The notes under the pieces are model-generated. The model was not told the DNA's origin and ran no database searches. It saw only the letters and a list, made by a program, of their open reading frames with translations. Below are positions 1 through 9,511 of a stretch of DNA of 22,810 nucleotides, piece by piece. How positions within the stretch are numbered: position 1 is the first letter of the stretch; each line of letters starts with the position of its first letter. The stretch is from assembly GCA_015146655.1 (NCBI GenBank), contig VKHL01000264.1, forward strand, positions 1-22,810, given 5' to 3'. The DNA is from Ochromonas danica. Taxonomy: Eukaryota; Sar; Chrysophyceae; Chromulinales; Chromulinaceae. The position numbers were made by a program, and so were the translations under genes.

Positions 1-174
1 CTTGACCTTGCTTTCGTTCAGGCCCCCGCAAGTTGAAGTCGCATGGGAGTTCAGCAAGTTTTCCTTGCGCATATTCTGTAGACACACCATGACAAACTCT
101 CGCAAGCAGAGCTGGTCAAGGTTGTACAGAATCTGCAATGAGTGGTCTGCGATTCCACTTCGCAAATCTAGCAT
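1..174 (-). CDS. Partial unrecognised ORF, runs off left edge
   Basis: On the minus strand a frame opens at an ATG at 174-172 and stays open for 58 codons to the window edge. The deduced peptide starts MLDLRSGIADHSL and has a Leu/Cys-rich middle (LYNLDQLCLREF) that looks helical, loosely like the helices of BTB/BACK or ankyrin-type adaptors. No family can be named. The ATG lies five bases from a (TTAGGG)n tract, and the frame remains open through that tract, so the true 5' end may have been lost or replaced by the telomere-like DNA. It could also be chance open sequence. Confidence 0.25.
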   Translation of the reverse strand, partial: MLDLRSGIADHSLQILYNLDQLCLREFVMVCLQNMRKENLLNSHATSTCGGLNESKVK

Positions 175-178
175 GTGG

Positions 179-201
179 TTAGGGTTAGGGTTAGGGTTAG
201 G
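179..201 (+). repeat. Interstitial telomere-like tract (TTAGGG)n
   Basis: Just under four perfect TTAGGG units. It sits between the partial minus-strand ORF to the left and a palindromic duplication to the right. The motif matches the common eukaryotic telomere repeat. The tract is internal in this window and far too short to be a chromosome end. Confidence 0.9.
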
Positions 202-299
202 TATCAATAACAAGCAGCGATGAGGTTAAGGTATCAATAACCTTCGTCCTCGGAATATAGCTGCTGGGCATGCTTATATTGATACCATCTCTGGAAATA

Positions 300-538
300 C
301 GACGCCTTCGTGATTGCCGCTCCTTAAAGGCTTCTTCAGATCGCTGACGAAGAGCATCGACGAGGGAAAGAAGATGTGGCGGCAGAAGATCACTGATAGC
401 CTCCATAGTAGACTACTACTGGCTACTACTATGGAGGCTATCAGTGATCTTCTGCCGCCACATCTTCTTTCCGACTTCGATGTTCTTCATCAGCGATCTA
501 AAGAAGCCTTTAAGGAGCGGTAATCACGAAGGTGTCGT
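300..538. repeat. Long inverted duplication (palindrome) carrying a gene fragment
   Basis: The arms are about 300-411 and 426-538. The inner 47 bases of each arm (365-411 and 426-472) are perfectly complementary around a 14-base spacer. The outer parts match with scattered substitutions. Each arm, read outward from the centre, encodes the same peptide start, MEAISDLLPPHLLS, followed by a related QRSxEAFKER segment. The left arm on the minus strand continues to a stop at 197. The right arm on the plus strand stops at 523 because a CAA-like codon reads TAA. Short GTATCAATAAC copies at 202 and 230 and an inverted copy near 278 lie beside the left arm. It could be a fold-back element or an inverted duplication of a gene piece. 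Confidence 0.85.
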
Positions 539-539
539 G

Positions 540-1201
540 GTTTTGCCTGTACCAACATAATAGCATTACTTTTATCTATTCTAGATATTTTTAAAGCTTT
601 TACGGTAGTTCTGATGGACAATAGGACTAAAGAGAAGGTATTATTGATTAGTATTAGAACGACAGCCTCCCAGAGCCGCTTTCTCGTGACCACTGCGTAT
701 CCTTGTCTTGATGTTCCGTTGTTTAACCTTCGTTAGAAGGCAAAGGAAAGAACACCTTGAGTTAATGGATCAAAAGATTGATTCATTCAAAACTCAATCG
801 ATTTGAGTTCATATAATGGTAAATTTCCATCCCAATGTCTCTGTCCATCTTTATCATCAGAGATTCATTCACACCCAAAACCGTCGGAAATGGGGTTTCA
901 GAATTTTCGTTTTTGGTTTTCGGAGTCTGCTGAATGGCCGTTATAACTCGCTTTTTATGACTTTTCTCCAATGACCCCTTCATCTCCATCCCAAAAGCCC
1001 ATTTATGCTGCTAAAAAAACAGACTTTTTCCAGCCAGTGTGCGTGTGTGACGGTGACCTTCAACACCTTGACCTTGCATGGTGATCATCATCTCTGATCT
1101 GATCTGCTCTGGTGCTAAAGTAGTCTCGTTCGTTGACGTTCTTTTTGTTTTTGTGTAGAAAAAAAGCATCTTTGTCTGTCTCTCTCACCTCTTTTTATAT
1201 C
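540..1201. other. Intergenic stretch upstream of the amidinotransferase gene
   Basis: No convincing gene. A 68-codon minus-strand frame (783-989) has no recognisable family and no clear splice signals. A pyrimidine-rich run precedes the start codon of the amidinotransferase gene and probably belongs to its promoter or 5' leader. A second in-frame ATG at 1133 lies in this leader. Confidence 0.5.
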
Positions 1202-2523
1202 ATGTTAGCTAGAACATCTATTGTAAGAAATATTTCTAAGAATTCTCAGCAGATTGTGAGAGGAATGACTTCCCACAAGAAAGCTGCTGCTCCTGTGGTG
1301 AACTCTCACAGTGAATTTGATCCACTTGAAGAAGTCATTGTCGGTCGTGTGGAAGGTGCTACCATCCCTGAATGGCATGTTGCTGGTAAAGCTGTTTGGC
1401 CTCGTAAATGGTGGGATATGTACAAGACCAAAGCTGGTCAACCATTCCCTAAGGAACTCATTGAGAAAGGTGATCACCTATCCTCACTTATTTTACCTCT
1501 TTTTTCCTACCTTCTCTTTTTTTTCTCCATTACTAATTATTCGACTCACTTATAAAATGTCATATCATGTCATATATATTAGCAACTCAGGAATTGAATA
1601 ACTTTGCTAAGATTTTGGAAGCTGAAGGTGTGAAAGTTCGTCGTCCAGAAGTCTTACCTAGTGACTTTGCTCAACCATATCAAACACCTGATTTTAAATC
1701 ATCCAATGGTCTCTATGCTGCTATGCCAAGAGATATCTTAATTGTCATTGGTAATGAGATTATTGAAGCCCCTATGGCTTGGAGATCTCGTTTCTTTGAG
1801 TATCGTCCTTATCGTAAACTCATCAAGGAGTATTTCCATGCTGGTGCTAAATGGACTGCTGCTCCTAAACCCACCATGTCTGATGAACTTTATGTTCCAG
1901 AGGATAAGTTTAAAGTGGATACTGCTGGTGAATTTGTTACCACTGAGTTTGAACCTGTCTTTGATGCTGCTGAGTTTACTCGTATTGGTAAAGATATCTT
2001 TGTTCAACGTAGTCAAGTGACCAATGACTTTGGTATTGAATGGATGCGTCGTCATCTTGGATCCAAGTACAATATCCATGTATTGGACTTCCAGGATAAG
2101 AATGCTATGCATATTGATGGTACCTTTGTTCCTTTAGGTCCTGGTAAACTCTTGGTGAATCCTAAGCGTCCTTGCATTACTGGTGAGACTATGAAGCATT
2201 TTACTTATCAAGGAACAGAGAAGGAATATAAACTACCTAAGATGTTTAAAGGATGGGATATCTTTATTGCTCAAACTCCTATGCTTCATGAGGATCATCC
2301 TCTTTTCTTTACTTCTCCATGGACTGCTTCTTGTAATATTATTATGTTAGATGAGAAGCGTGTGGTAGTGGAAGCACATGAAGAGACTACTATTAAGGCC
2401 TTCAAAGAATGGGGATTTACTCCTATTAAAGTACCTTTCCGTCATTTCTTACCTTTTGGTGGATCTTTCCATTGTGCTACTTGTGATATTCGTAGAAAGG
2501 GTGAGCTGAAGTCCTATTTCTAA
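1202..2523 (+). CDS. GATM: Glycine amidinotransferase, mitochondrial (two exons)
   Basis: Catalyses transfer of the amidino group from arginine to glycine, giving guanidinoacetate and ornithine, the first step of creatine synthesis. Exons are 1202-1469 and 1583-2523. The 113-bp GT-AG intron interrupts a codon after its first base. The product is 402 residues, against 423 in human GATM. The deduced catalytic residues are Asp217 (in FDAAEF), His266 (in MHIDGTF) and Cys387 (in FHCATCD). Family blocks [27 protein letters not shown] and RSQVTN are present. The first 25 residues are rich in Arg, Lys and Ser without acids, as in a mitochondrial targeting peptide, so the ATG at 1202 is preferred over one at 1133. 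About 17 extra residues lie between the His and Cys motifs, around [10 protein letters not shown]. Bacterial and cyanobacterial toxin-pathway amidinotransferases are relatives, but similarity to the animal mitochondrial enzyme is closer. Confidence 0.95.
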
Positions 2524-3112
2524 AAGGAGTAAAAGGAAAGAAAATTCATTATCAACACTTGCAGAAAGAATCGGACAAACTACTGTCTAGACGCATACGT
2601 GATGTCAGTGATGATGATAGTGTTTGTGTTCTGTGGTTTTGGTTGTTCTCATTCGTCTTTCGTTGATGTTTTAAAAAAGAATACGGTAACATATGGAAGT
2701 AGAACAGAATAACTCTTAACAGACATACAACACATCTCAACTCTAAACTTTAGGGACTGGGGACTGGATTTGACACCAGATTCTAGATAGCTAGTCTAGA
2801 CATTCTAGCTGTCTAGAATACAACCTAGACCATGTAGTTGCCCAGATTCTGGCTTTTTGGCTTTGTTAGAGGACCGTTTCCTCCCTTGCAAACGAGCACT
2901 CCGGTGACAGTCCACTGTACTGTGCATACCCGCAACGATCACAACAGCAGTCAGTCCGTCATCTATCCGCTCTATTTGAGCACCCTCGATATTGAGGTCT
3001 ATTGATAACCTGTCTATTGATTTCACCCCTCTATCTATCTCACTCGCTCATTTGTTCACTCTGATTCTGACTCTCCCGCTGACTCTCCCGCTGACTCTGA
3101 CTTGATCACATT
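2524..3112. other. Intergenic stretch between GATM and kinesin-2 genes
   Basis: No gene is seen. It should hold the 3' end of the amidinotransferase transcript and the promoter of the kinesin gene. It contains a near-perfect hairpin at 2781-2818, and just before the kinesin start a short tandem of the 11-base unit GACTCTCCCGC at about 3068-3100. Confidence 0.6.
2781..2818. repeat. Hairpin-forming inverted repeat
   Basis: Arms TTCTAGATAGCTAG (2781-2794) and CTAGCTGTCTAGAA (2805-2818) are complementary except for one position, around a 10-base loop that itself contains TCTAGA. The whole segment is unusually rich in CTAG. Its role is unknown. It lies about 260 bases after the amidinotransferase stop codon. 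Confidence 0.7.
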
Positions 3113-6100
3113 ATGAGTGCTGGTGCTGCTGCTGCTGACAAGAGCAATAATAATGAAAGTATTACTGTAGTAGTACGATGTCGTCCACGTAATCGCAAAG
3201 AAATTGAAGAAAAGCGAGATTCTATTGTTGATATTGATATTGCTGGTCATCAAGTCTCAATTAAAAATCCTGAAGCACCTAATGACCCTCCAAAGTCATT
3301 CACTTTTGATGCTACTTATGATGAAAATACACAACAACGTATCTTTTATGAAGAATCATGTTTTAGTATTATTGATAGTACATTAGAAGGATTTAATTCT
3401 ACTATTTTTGCTTATGGACAAACAGGATGTGGGAAAAGGTAAGAAGCAGATGGTAGCATAGCATAGTATGGTATGGTGGTGGATAATATATGTCAATATT
3501 TTTATTTATTTATTTATTTATTTATTTTTAATTATTTATCTATATATTTATTGAAATATTTCCCTCTGACTCATATTATAGCTTTAGTAGTATTTAATAT
3601 TGACATTTTTTTATTTCAATTTTATATTATTGTTATATTTTCATTATGTTATATTCTATATTATCACTCTCTCTATATGACTTACTCACTCACTCACTCA
3701 CTCACTCACTCACTCACTGACTCTCTATGATACTGTAGTTTCACAATGCAAGGTCCCTCCACTACAGATGAAGAACTGAAAGGTGTTATTCCAAACTCTT
3801 TTTCACATATCTTTCAGTTTGTGAAATCAACACCTGATGTTGAATTTCTTATACGATGTTCTTATCTGGAACTTTATAATGAAGAAATACGTGATCTATT
3901 AGGAAATCAAAAAGCAAAAACAAAATGTGAATTAAAAGAAGATCCTAATAAAGGATTTTATGTGAAAGGTATTACAGATGTGGTAGTAGAAAGTCCAGAA
4001 GATCTTTCACGTATGCTTGATAAAGGTGTGGCAAATCGTACAGTAGCTGCTACGTTAATGAATGAAACATCATCACGTTCACATTCTATTTTTACTATTA
4101 TTGTAGAAATGAATACAAAAGATGAAATAACAGGAAAAGATATGTTACGTGTTGGAAAATTAAATCTTGTTGATTTAGCAGGTAGTGAACGTGCTAAGAA
4201 AACAGGTGCAACAGAAAAAACATTTCAAGAAGGTATTAAAATTAATTTATCATTAGCTGTCTTAGGGAATGTCATTTCAGCATTAGCAGAAGGTGCTAAA
4301 CATATTCCCTATCGTGATAGTATTTTAACACGATTATTAAGAGATTCTTTAGGTGGTAATACTAAAACAATGATGATTGCTGCCATTTCACCTGCTGATT
4401 ATAACTATGAAGAAACAGTATCAACATTACGATATGCTAATCGTGCAAAGAATATTAAAAATAAACCAAAAATTAATGAAGATCCTAAAGATGCGATGAT
4501 TCGTGAATTTAAAGCTGAGATTGAACGATTAAGAAAGTTATTAGCTGATCAAGCTAGTGGAGGAGGTGGAGGATTAGGTATGGCCATGGAAATGATGATG
4601 ATGAATGCTAACGCAGCTGCACAGCAACAGCAACAGCATGCTATTAACGATGTTGCTTCTGGACCTGATTCCGCATTGCCTACACCAAAGTTACATAAGG
4701 GATTACCAAAGAGAATTACTATGGAACCAAATGCTGACCTTGCTGCTCACTCTTCAGACAAGTCTACAAGTCGGCCTACTAATGATGCTGTTGGCTCAGT
4801 ACAAGTGGAGGCAACCCCACCAGGAGGCAGCAGTAGTGGTGATGGTAGAGTGATTGCTGCAAATAGTGGGTCAAATGATGGAGAAGAAGGTGGTGGTTAT
4901 GATAATGACGAGGATCAATATGAGTCTGAGACATTTGCTTCTCCTTCACAACAACAACCACCACAATCTGACCCAATTTCAAGTCAAGATGGTGCTGACC
5001 AAGTAAGATTGACTGAGAGTCACTCACTGCTTATTGCCTGTGTCTAATGAATAAATCTGTTTCCAGGAGTATGAAGCTCAATATGAAGAAGCGTTTGAAG
5101 CTCTTTCTCCATCTCATTCACATTCCCAAGCTGCTAATCTCTCAGCAGTTGAGCAAGAAGGAAGATTGAGAGATGAGCTTGTCAATCAATTACACAAACT
5201 AGAGCACATGGTAAGCACTTCAATTATCTATCCTGATATTGACAGTACGACTGGCTTATTTCTCTCTTCTGTGTCTGCTTGGTTATGTTAACCATTAGTT
5301 GGTCAACCATGAAGAAGAGGTCACTGACGAAGCACTACCCTATGTTACTGGTAGTGACGTTGCTAATCTGTCCACCCAACCAAGTTCAGTACGGACCAAT
5401 AAAACAATAAAAACAGCAGAACAACAACGAGAAGACGAAGAAGCTGGTGTTCGATATCGTGAACGAAAACAACGTGCCAAGAAGAAAAGAGAAGAACAAC
5501 AGCGAGAAATGGCGCGAATTCTGGAAGAGAAGAAGGCAGTAGAAGATGAGTTAGAGGAATTACGTCAAGGACAGCTCATGGTTGCAGCTGAACATAAAGG
5601 TTCTGGGTCAGGGAAAGGAGAGGAGGATGTCTTACTTCAAAAGCTAAATCGAATGAAGAGGAAGTATGAGAAGAAGTTGGAAGCCTCAAAGGAAGAGTTA
5701 GAAGAGTTACGAGAGGTAGGTACTTCTTCCCTTTCCTCTATCTCAGCAGAGTGTAATTGTTGATGGGTGGTGCTGGTGGTGTATATGTGGATTGTTTAGG
5801 AATTTTACACACAGCGGAAGCAATTACTCGATGCGATGAATGAGCAAGAAAAAGATGCGAAACTCTATGAACTCATTTGCAAATCTGTTCTTAGTGAGCG
5901 AGATCTCAACAAGATCATAGAGAAATGCCGTTATGATGAAGATCATGATGAGTGGATTATTCCATTCACTAAGAAGAAATCCCTTGATACCTTCGAGATG
6001 AGTCCATCAGTAGGAACATCGAATAATAGACGTGGTGGTTCTCTCTTATTACCAGACATCAATCAATCTAACAACAATCATAGCAGTAACAATGCTATGG

Positions 6101-7056
6101 TTAGTGCGATGAGTACAGTGACGAATCTAAAAGATCGTATCAGCAGTGCTGATCCAAATCTACGATTAGCAAGCTCATCCCCACCTGGAAGTGCCCGAAG
6201 TCGTCCAACAAGCAACACTGTGGCTAAAGTGGTGATACGAAAGGATGGCACGAAGAATATCGTCCCCTTATTAACTCTCCCTGGAAGTCTGATCTCTGCA
6301 GCAGAAGCTATGGCTGCTCAGGACTCAACGAGAGCTGACAATGGTAATGGTTTTAGTCGCTTTCCCAACCCATACGTCAACCCCACCTATGCCAATGAAG
6401 GTAGTGGTGGGGGAGGCAATATGAACGGTGGCATAGGATATGATAACTATCGCGATGAAAAGAAAGCAAAGAAAGCTGCTGGAAAGAAAACAACATCCAA
6501 ACCACCAACAGCTCCTATGCCTTCAATAGTAGCCAGTAACACTACAGCCACTACTGTTCCCCCTGTAGCCTCTGGTGGTGGTAGTAAACCTTCAGTAGAC
6601 AAGATGCCGCCTATTATTGCAAACCACAAGAACGCTGCTACTAATGGCAATCGTCTCGTTCAAAAAGAAGGAGATGAAAATGAGAATATCAATCAAGATA
6701 TGGGAGGGGCTAGTGCTGGACCAATTGAAAGCTGGGATTGGAATAATGACGGGGATAAAAAGATGCCTCCAATCATCAATCACAAGAATGGCAAGGCTTC
6801 TTCTTCTGGGCCACAAGACAGCAATCACCCAGAAGCAGAGTACTCAGATGACGAAGACTTTGCTACAAATGGCAACGCAAGCAGTATGCTCTCTAATGAT
6901 CCACAAGGTCATACCAAGAAGAAGAAAAAGAAGAAGAGATCATCTAAAGAAAGTGAAGGTTCGGGAGGAGGAGGGGAAGGTAGTAATGGCTCTGGTCTGC
7001 CTCCTATCGACAGCAAGTATCAAACTCCTCGTGGACTATCTCTTCCACCTATTTGA
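3113..7056 (+). CDS. Kinesin-2 motor subunit (KIF3/FLA10 type), five exons
   Basis: Plus-end microtubule motor, expected to drive anterograde intraflagellar transport as part of heterotrimeric kinesin-2. Exons: 3113-3438, 3739-5002, 5067-5210, 5299-5715, 5800-7056. All introns are GT-AG, and the product is 1135 residues. The N-terminal motor has the P-loop GQTGCGKS (102-109, split by intron 1), switch I NETSSRSH (217-224) and switch II DLAGSE (254-259). The neck [20 protein letters not shown] (342-361) is the signature of kinesin-2. A Gly/Gln/Ser-rich linker follows, then a charged coiled coil in exons 3-4 ([14 protein letters not shown], then a Glu/Lys/Arg-rich run). The conserved tail segment [14 protein letters not shown] matches the KIF3 tail. 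The protein is about 400 residues longer than animal KIF3 because of low-complexity linker and tail sequence. KIF3A versus KIF3B type is not decided. The exon 2/3 junction rests on splice signals and frame only. Confidence 0.93.
3501..3527 (+). repeat. (TTTA)n microsatellite in kinesin intron 1
   Basis: Tetranucleotide TTTA tandem within the AT-rich first intron (3439-3738). It is non-coding and probably slippage-generated. Confidence 0.85.
3684..3718 (+). repeat. (ACTC)n microsatellite near the 3' splice site of kinesin intron 1
   Basis: Perfect ACTC tandem ending about 20 bases before the acceptor AG at 3737-3738. It lies where a polypyrimidine tract or branch point would be expected, so its length might affect splicing. 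Confidence 0.85.
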
Positions 7057-7599
7057 TATGATCAGCTCCTACAATCTTGCATTAAAGTCTATCATCCTCT
7101 TGTAAGTAGTATTACCTAGTTGTAGCAATGACCATTCTCTTCTTCTATCATCGTTTTGAGTCTTTAGTAATATAGATGGAGATAAAGACAGATGCACGCC
7201 ACAACTTGGTTTGACGTGTTTTCTTGATTGTAAAGTTAATAGCGATTTCCATCATCGCTCTGTTATGTTAGTGCCCATGAGATCGACAGTAAGCCTAATG
7301 ACTGCAAGGTAGTCAACTATGCTATTATGGTGTGGTGTACCGTTGTTACCAACCCTACAGTAGCTGTGAAGGTGGGGCTTTAATGAGGAATATTGTGTAG
7401 CTCTGGTAACCAAGAGGTGTGTATATCCACATGTGAGAAGGTAGTAAGTATTTCAAAGTATTTCAAAGCAATTAAAATGTTTCAAAGCAATAAGATGTCA
7501 AAAACTCTTTTTACCACAAAACCACGTTAACTTAAAATTGTGTTAACTTAACAAGATCTCCCTACTGTTTGTTGTTTGTTGTTGTTGTCCTTCTCTTCC
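7057..7599. other. Intergenic stretch between convergent kinesin-2 and PTPA genes
   Basis: No gene is seen. Both flanking genes end here, so it should contain both 3' untranslated regions. Small direct repeats occur: TATTTCAAAG/TGTTTCAAAG copies at about 7448-7490, and GTTAACTTAA twice at about 7526-7552. Confidence 0.6.
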
Positions 7600-8763
7600 T
7601 CATTGCCAATCAGCACGAAGTAAAGAACCAAAAAGTAAATGCTGAATAACAGGAAACTTGCCCAGTACTTCTGCTTGAAATAATCTTAATAAACCTGAGC
7701 AGATACGACTCCAATCTGTGATATGAGAGATATCATTTAACATAGGAGAAGTCTCTGCAAAGGCAGCACCTGTCTTAATAGATCGAATAAAAAGAATGCC
7801 TTCAAGATAAAGATAGTCATCACTATACTCTTTCAATAGAGTCATATCATGAACTGAGCTTGGGGTAATCTCTGTACTACTTTCATGATGACGTGATAAT
7901 TGAGCAGATCCCCATAGAAAGAGAAGACAATGATAATCATCTAATCCCCAGACACCATGTGATCCCGCTGGTTCAAGAAGATAATCCATTTGTAACTTTC
8001 GCATTACACGAATGTAGGCTTTAAACCCGCATAATACGACTTCTGAGAGCTCCTCTTTATGAATGACTTCTAACTTCTTTAACATAAGAAAGATAATCGC
8101 AAAATTCAATTCATGTCCTGTACCATAGTCAATTCGAGTAGCATTACCAAAGAGATCAAGGAAGTAGGGTAGAATCTCTACTGAGGCGGTGCTCACAGCA
8201 GGTGGTAGAACAGAAGAGAGAAAGCCGTTGATCTCCTCAGAGATCCGTTGGTGCCAAAGACGAAATGCTTTATTACCAAATCGCATAGGTTGTTGTATGG
8301 GAGGAATGGCATTGACGAGGTCATAGAGGCGATCCATCAGAGTGACGAAGTGTCTCACTACCGAGGAGGTGGGGGAGGGTCGCTCATGACAAGGAATGCC
8401 TACAATCGCCTCCGCACATTCTTTAACAAAGTCTAAAATCTCTTTATGAGCGGGTGATTTAAGGAATTTCTCAAAGTCTTGTTTATTATGAATAGCTTTG
8501 AAAGGAGAAGAGAAGGTGTGGGTAGGAGAAGGGATTACAGGTTCTTCTTTGGAAGGAAGAGGAGGAGAAGGAGGAGGAAGTAGTGAGGAAGGAGGTGTTG
8601 ATAAAGTTGAGACAGGAAGAGATTGATTCTCTTCTGTAGGAATAGAATCAAATGCACTCATTCCATCAATTTTGTTTGGATTGACTGTGGCGAATGAATC
8701 TCTCCCCCGCAACACAGTACTAACCTCATCTCTCCACCGCATAGTAAGAACAACTTGCGCCAT
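7600..8763 (-). CDS. PTPA: PP2A phosphatase activator (PTPA/Rrd family)
   Basis: Peptidyl-prolyl isomerase-like chaperone that activates protein phosphatase 2A with ATP, in cytosol and nucleus. Single exon of 387 residues. Conserved blocks in order: RFGNKAFRLW (161-170), GNATRIDYGTGHE (206-218), MRKLQMDYLLEPAGSHGVWG (254-273, with LDDYH following), TGAAFAETSPMLNDIS (331-346), and KFPVIQHLLFGSLL (369-382) at the end. These match the PTPA fold's nucleotide- and PP2A-binding surface. The first 85 residues are not conserved and include a Pro/Ser-rich stretch, so a start at Met35 (MSAFDS) is also possible. The gene converges on the kinesin gene. A TATA-like ATTTATAAAG lies about 100 bases upstream of the first ATG. 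Confidence 0.95.
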   Translation of the reverse strand: MAQVVLTMRWRDEVSTVLRGRDSFATVNPNKIDGMSAFDSIPTEENQSLPVSTLSTPPSSLLPPPSPPLPSKEEPVIPSPTHTFSSPFKAIHNKQDFEKFLKSPAHKEILDFVKECAEAIVGIPCHERPSPTSSVVRHFVTLMDRLYDLVNAIPPIQQPMRFGNKAFRLWHQRISEEINGFLSSVLPPAVSTASVEILPYFLDLFGNATRIDYGTGHELNFAIIFLMLKKLEVIHKEELSEVVLCGFKAYIRVMRKLQMDYLLEPAGSHGVWGLDDYHCLLFLWGSAQLSRHHESSTEITPSSVHDMTLLKEYSDDYLYLEGILFIRSIKTGAAFAETSPMLNDISHITDWSRICSGLLRLFQAEVLGKFPVIQHLLFGSLLRADWQ

Positions 8764-8879
8764 TTTTCACGACTTTAAACTCATAAAATGAGACTTTCTT
8801 TCTCACTCAACTCTTTCGCAAAATTGCAATGAAAAGGAATCACTTCTCACATTAGGGAATCTTTATAAATCCTTTCGTT
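8764..8879 (-). promoter_or_regulatory. Probable PTPA promoter region
   Basis: The 5' flank of PTPA, read on the minus strand, contains ATTTATAAAG near 8864-8873, then a purine-rich GAGTGAGAAAGAAAG leader shortly before the ATG. Assignment rests on position and motif only. Confidence 0.3.
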
Positions 8880-9116
8880 ATGCATTGGAAAAGAAGACTG
8901 AGCCAATGTCATTCTACAGCTGAGGCAGTTATTGAAATTGCGAATCACGATCAGTCACTACAAATATCTGACGAGAGTGGCAGAATTGACTGCCAAACTG
9001 CCTTTAGCAATTCCGAATGGTTAGGAATTGTCTTTGATACTCTCACGTCGGAAGAGCTTAGATCTTTCAATCTATTAGTCCTTTACGGACCTGGAGAGAC
9101 GCACAGCCATATTTGA
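8880..9116 (+). CDS. Hypothetical short ORF
   Basis: 78 codons of non-repetitive composition (starts MHWKRRLSQCHS, contains EWLGIVFDTLTSEELRS). No family recognised. It runs divergently from PTPA. It might be an exon of a gene that continues into the ORF at 9178, but no convincing donor/acceptor pair links them. It could be chance. Confidence 0.2.
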   Translation: MHWKRRLSQCHSTAEAVIEIANHDQSLQISDESGRIDCQTAFSNSEWLGIVFDTLTSEELRSFNLLVLYGPGETHSHI

Positions 9117-9177
9117 AGTACCCACTTGCAAGATCAGACGTGCTAAAGTAATAGAGAAGTACGGTATCGTATAAGAT

Positions 9178-9444
9178 ATGATGAAACGTTATGAAATAGC
9201 AATTAAGAAAGAAATGGGCTTCGTGAGGTATCCCAAACGTTTCAAACAGACTGTGTTGGAAGCACCAGACTGTGATAGTGCATTCTCTGCAACAAAGCTG
9301 CAGAAAGATATCAATAACCTCGTTTTAGAAGCAGCTGGAAGAAAAAGTCTTTTAAAACAAGAAGAAGCTGATTTGGCGGCACTTTATGCTCGTTGTCGAA
9401 GCAAGCATGGCTTCGGCATGGCGAAAGAAAGGCTTAAAGGTTAG
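9178..9444 (+). CDS. Hypothetical short ORF, charged
   Basis: 88 codons, rich in Lys, Glu, Arg and Ala, predicted mostly helical, with a possible coiled-coil stretch around KDINNLVLEAAGRKSLLKQ. Two adjacent ATGs open it. No family recognised. It lies 3' to 3' against the F-box-like pseudogene. It may be real, or an exon of a larger decayed gene. Confidence 0.25.
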   Translation: MMKRYEIAIKKEMGFVRYPKRFKQTVLEAPDCDSAFSATKLQKDINNLVLEAAGRKSLLKQEEADLAALYARCRSKHGFGMAKERLKG

Positions 9445-9511
9445 ACATTGAAATCTGTTTTCTGGCAAAGGTCTATAACTAATATGGGAAACGAGAATGG
9501 AGCAGTAGTAT

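Noticed and set aside
783-989. 68-codon minus-strand frame upstream of the amidinotransferase gene
   Set aside because: No recognisable domain, no splice context and no support beyond being open.
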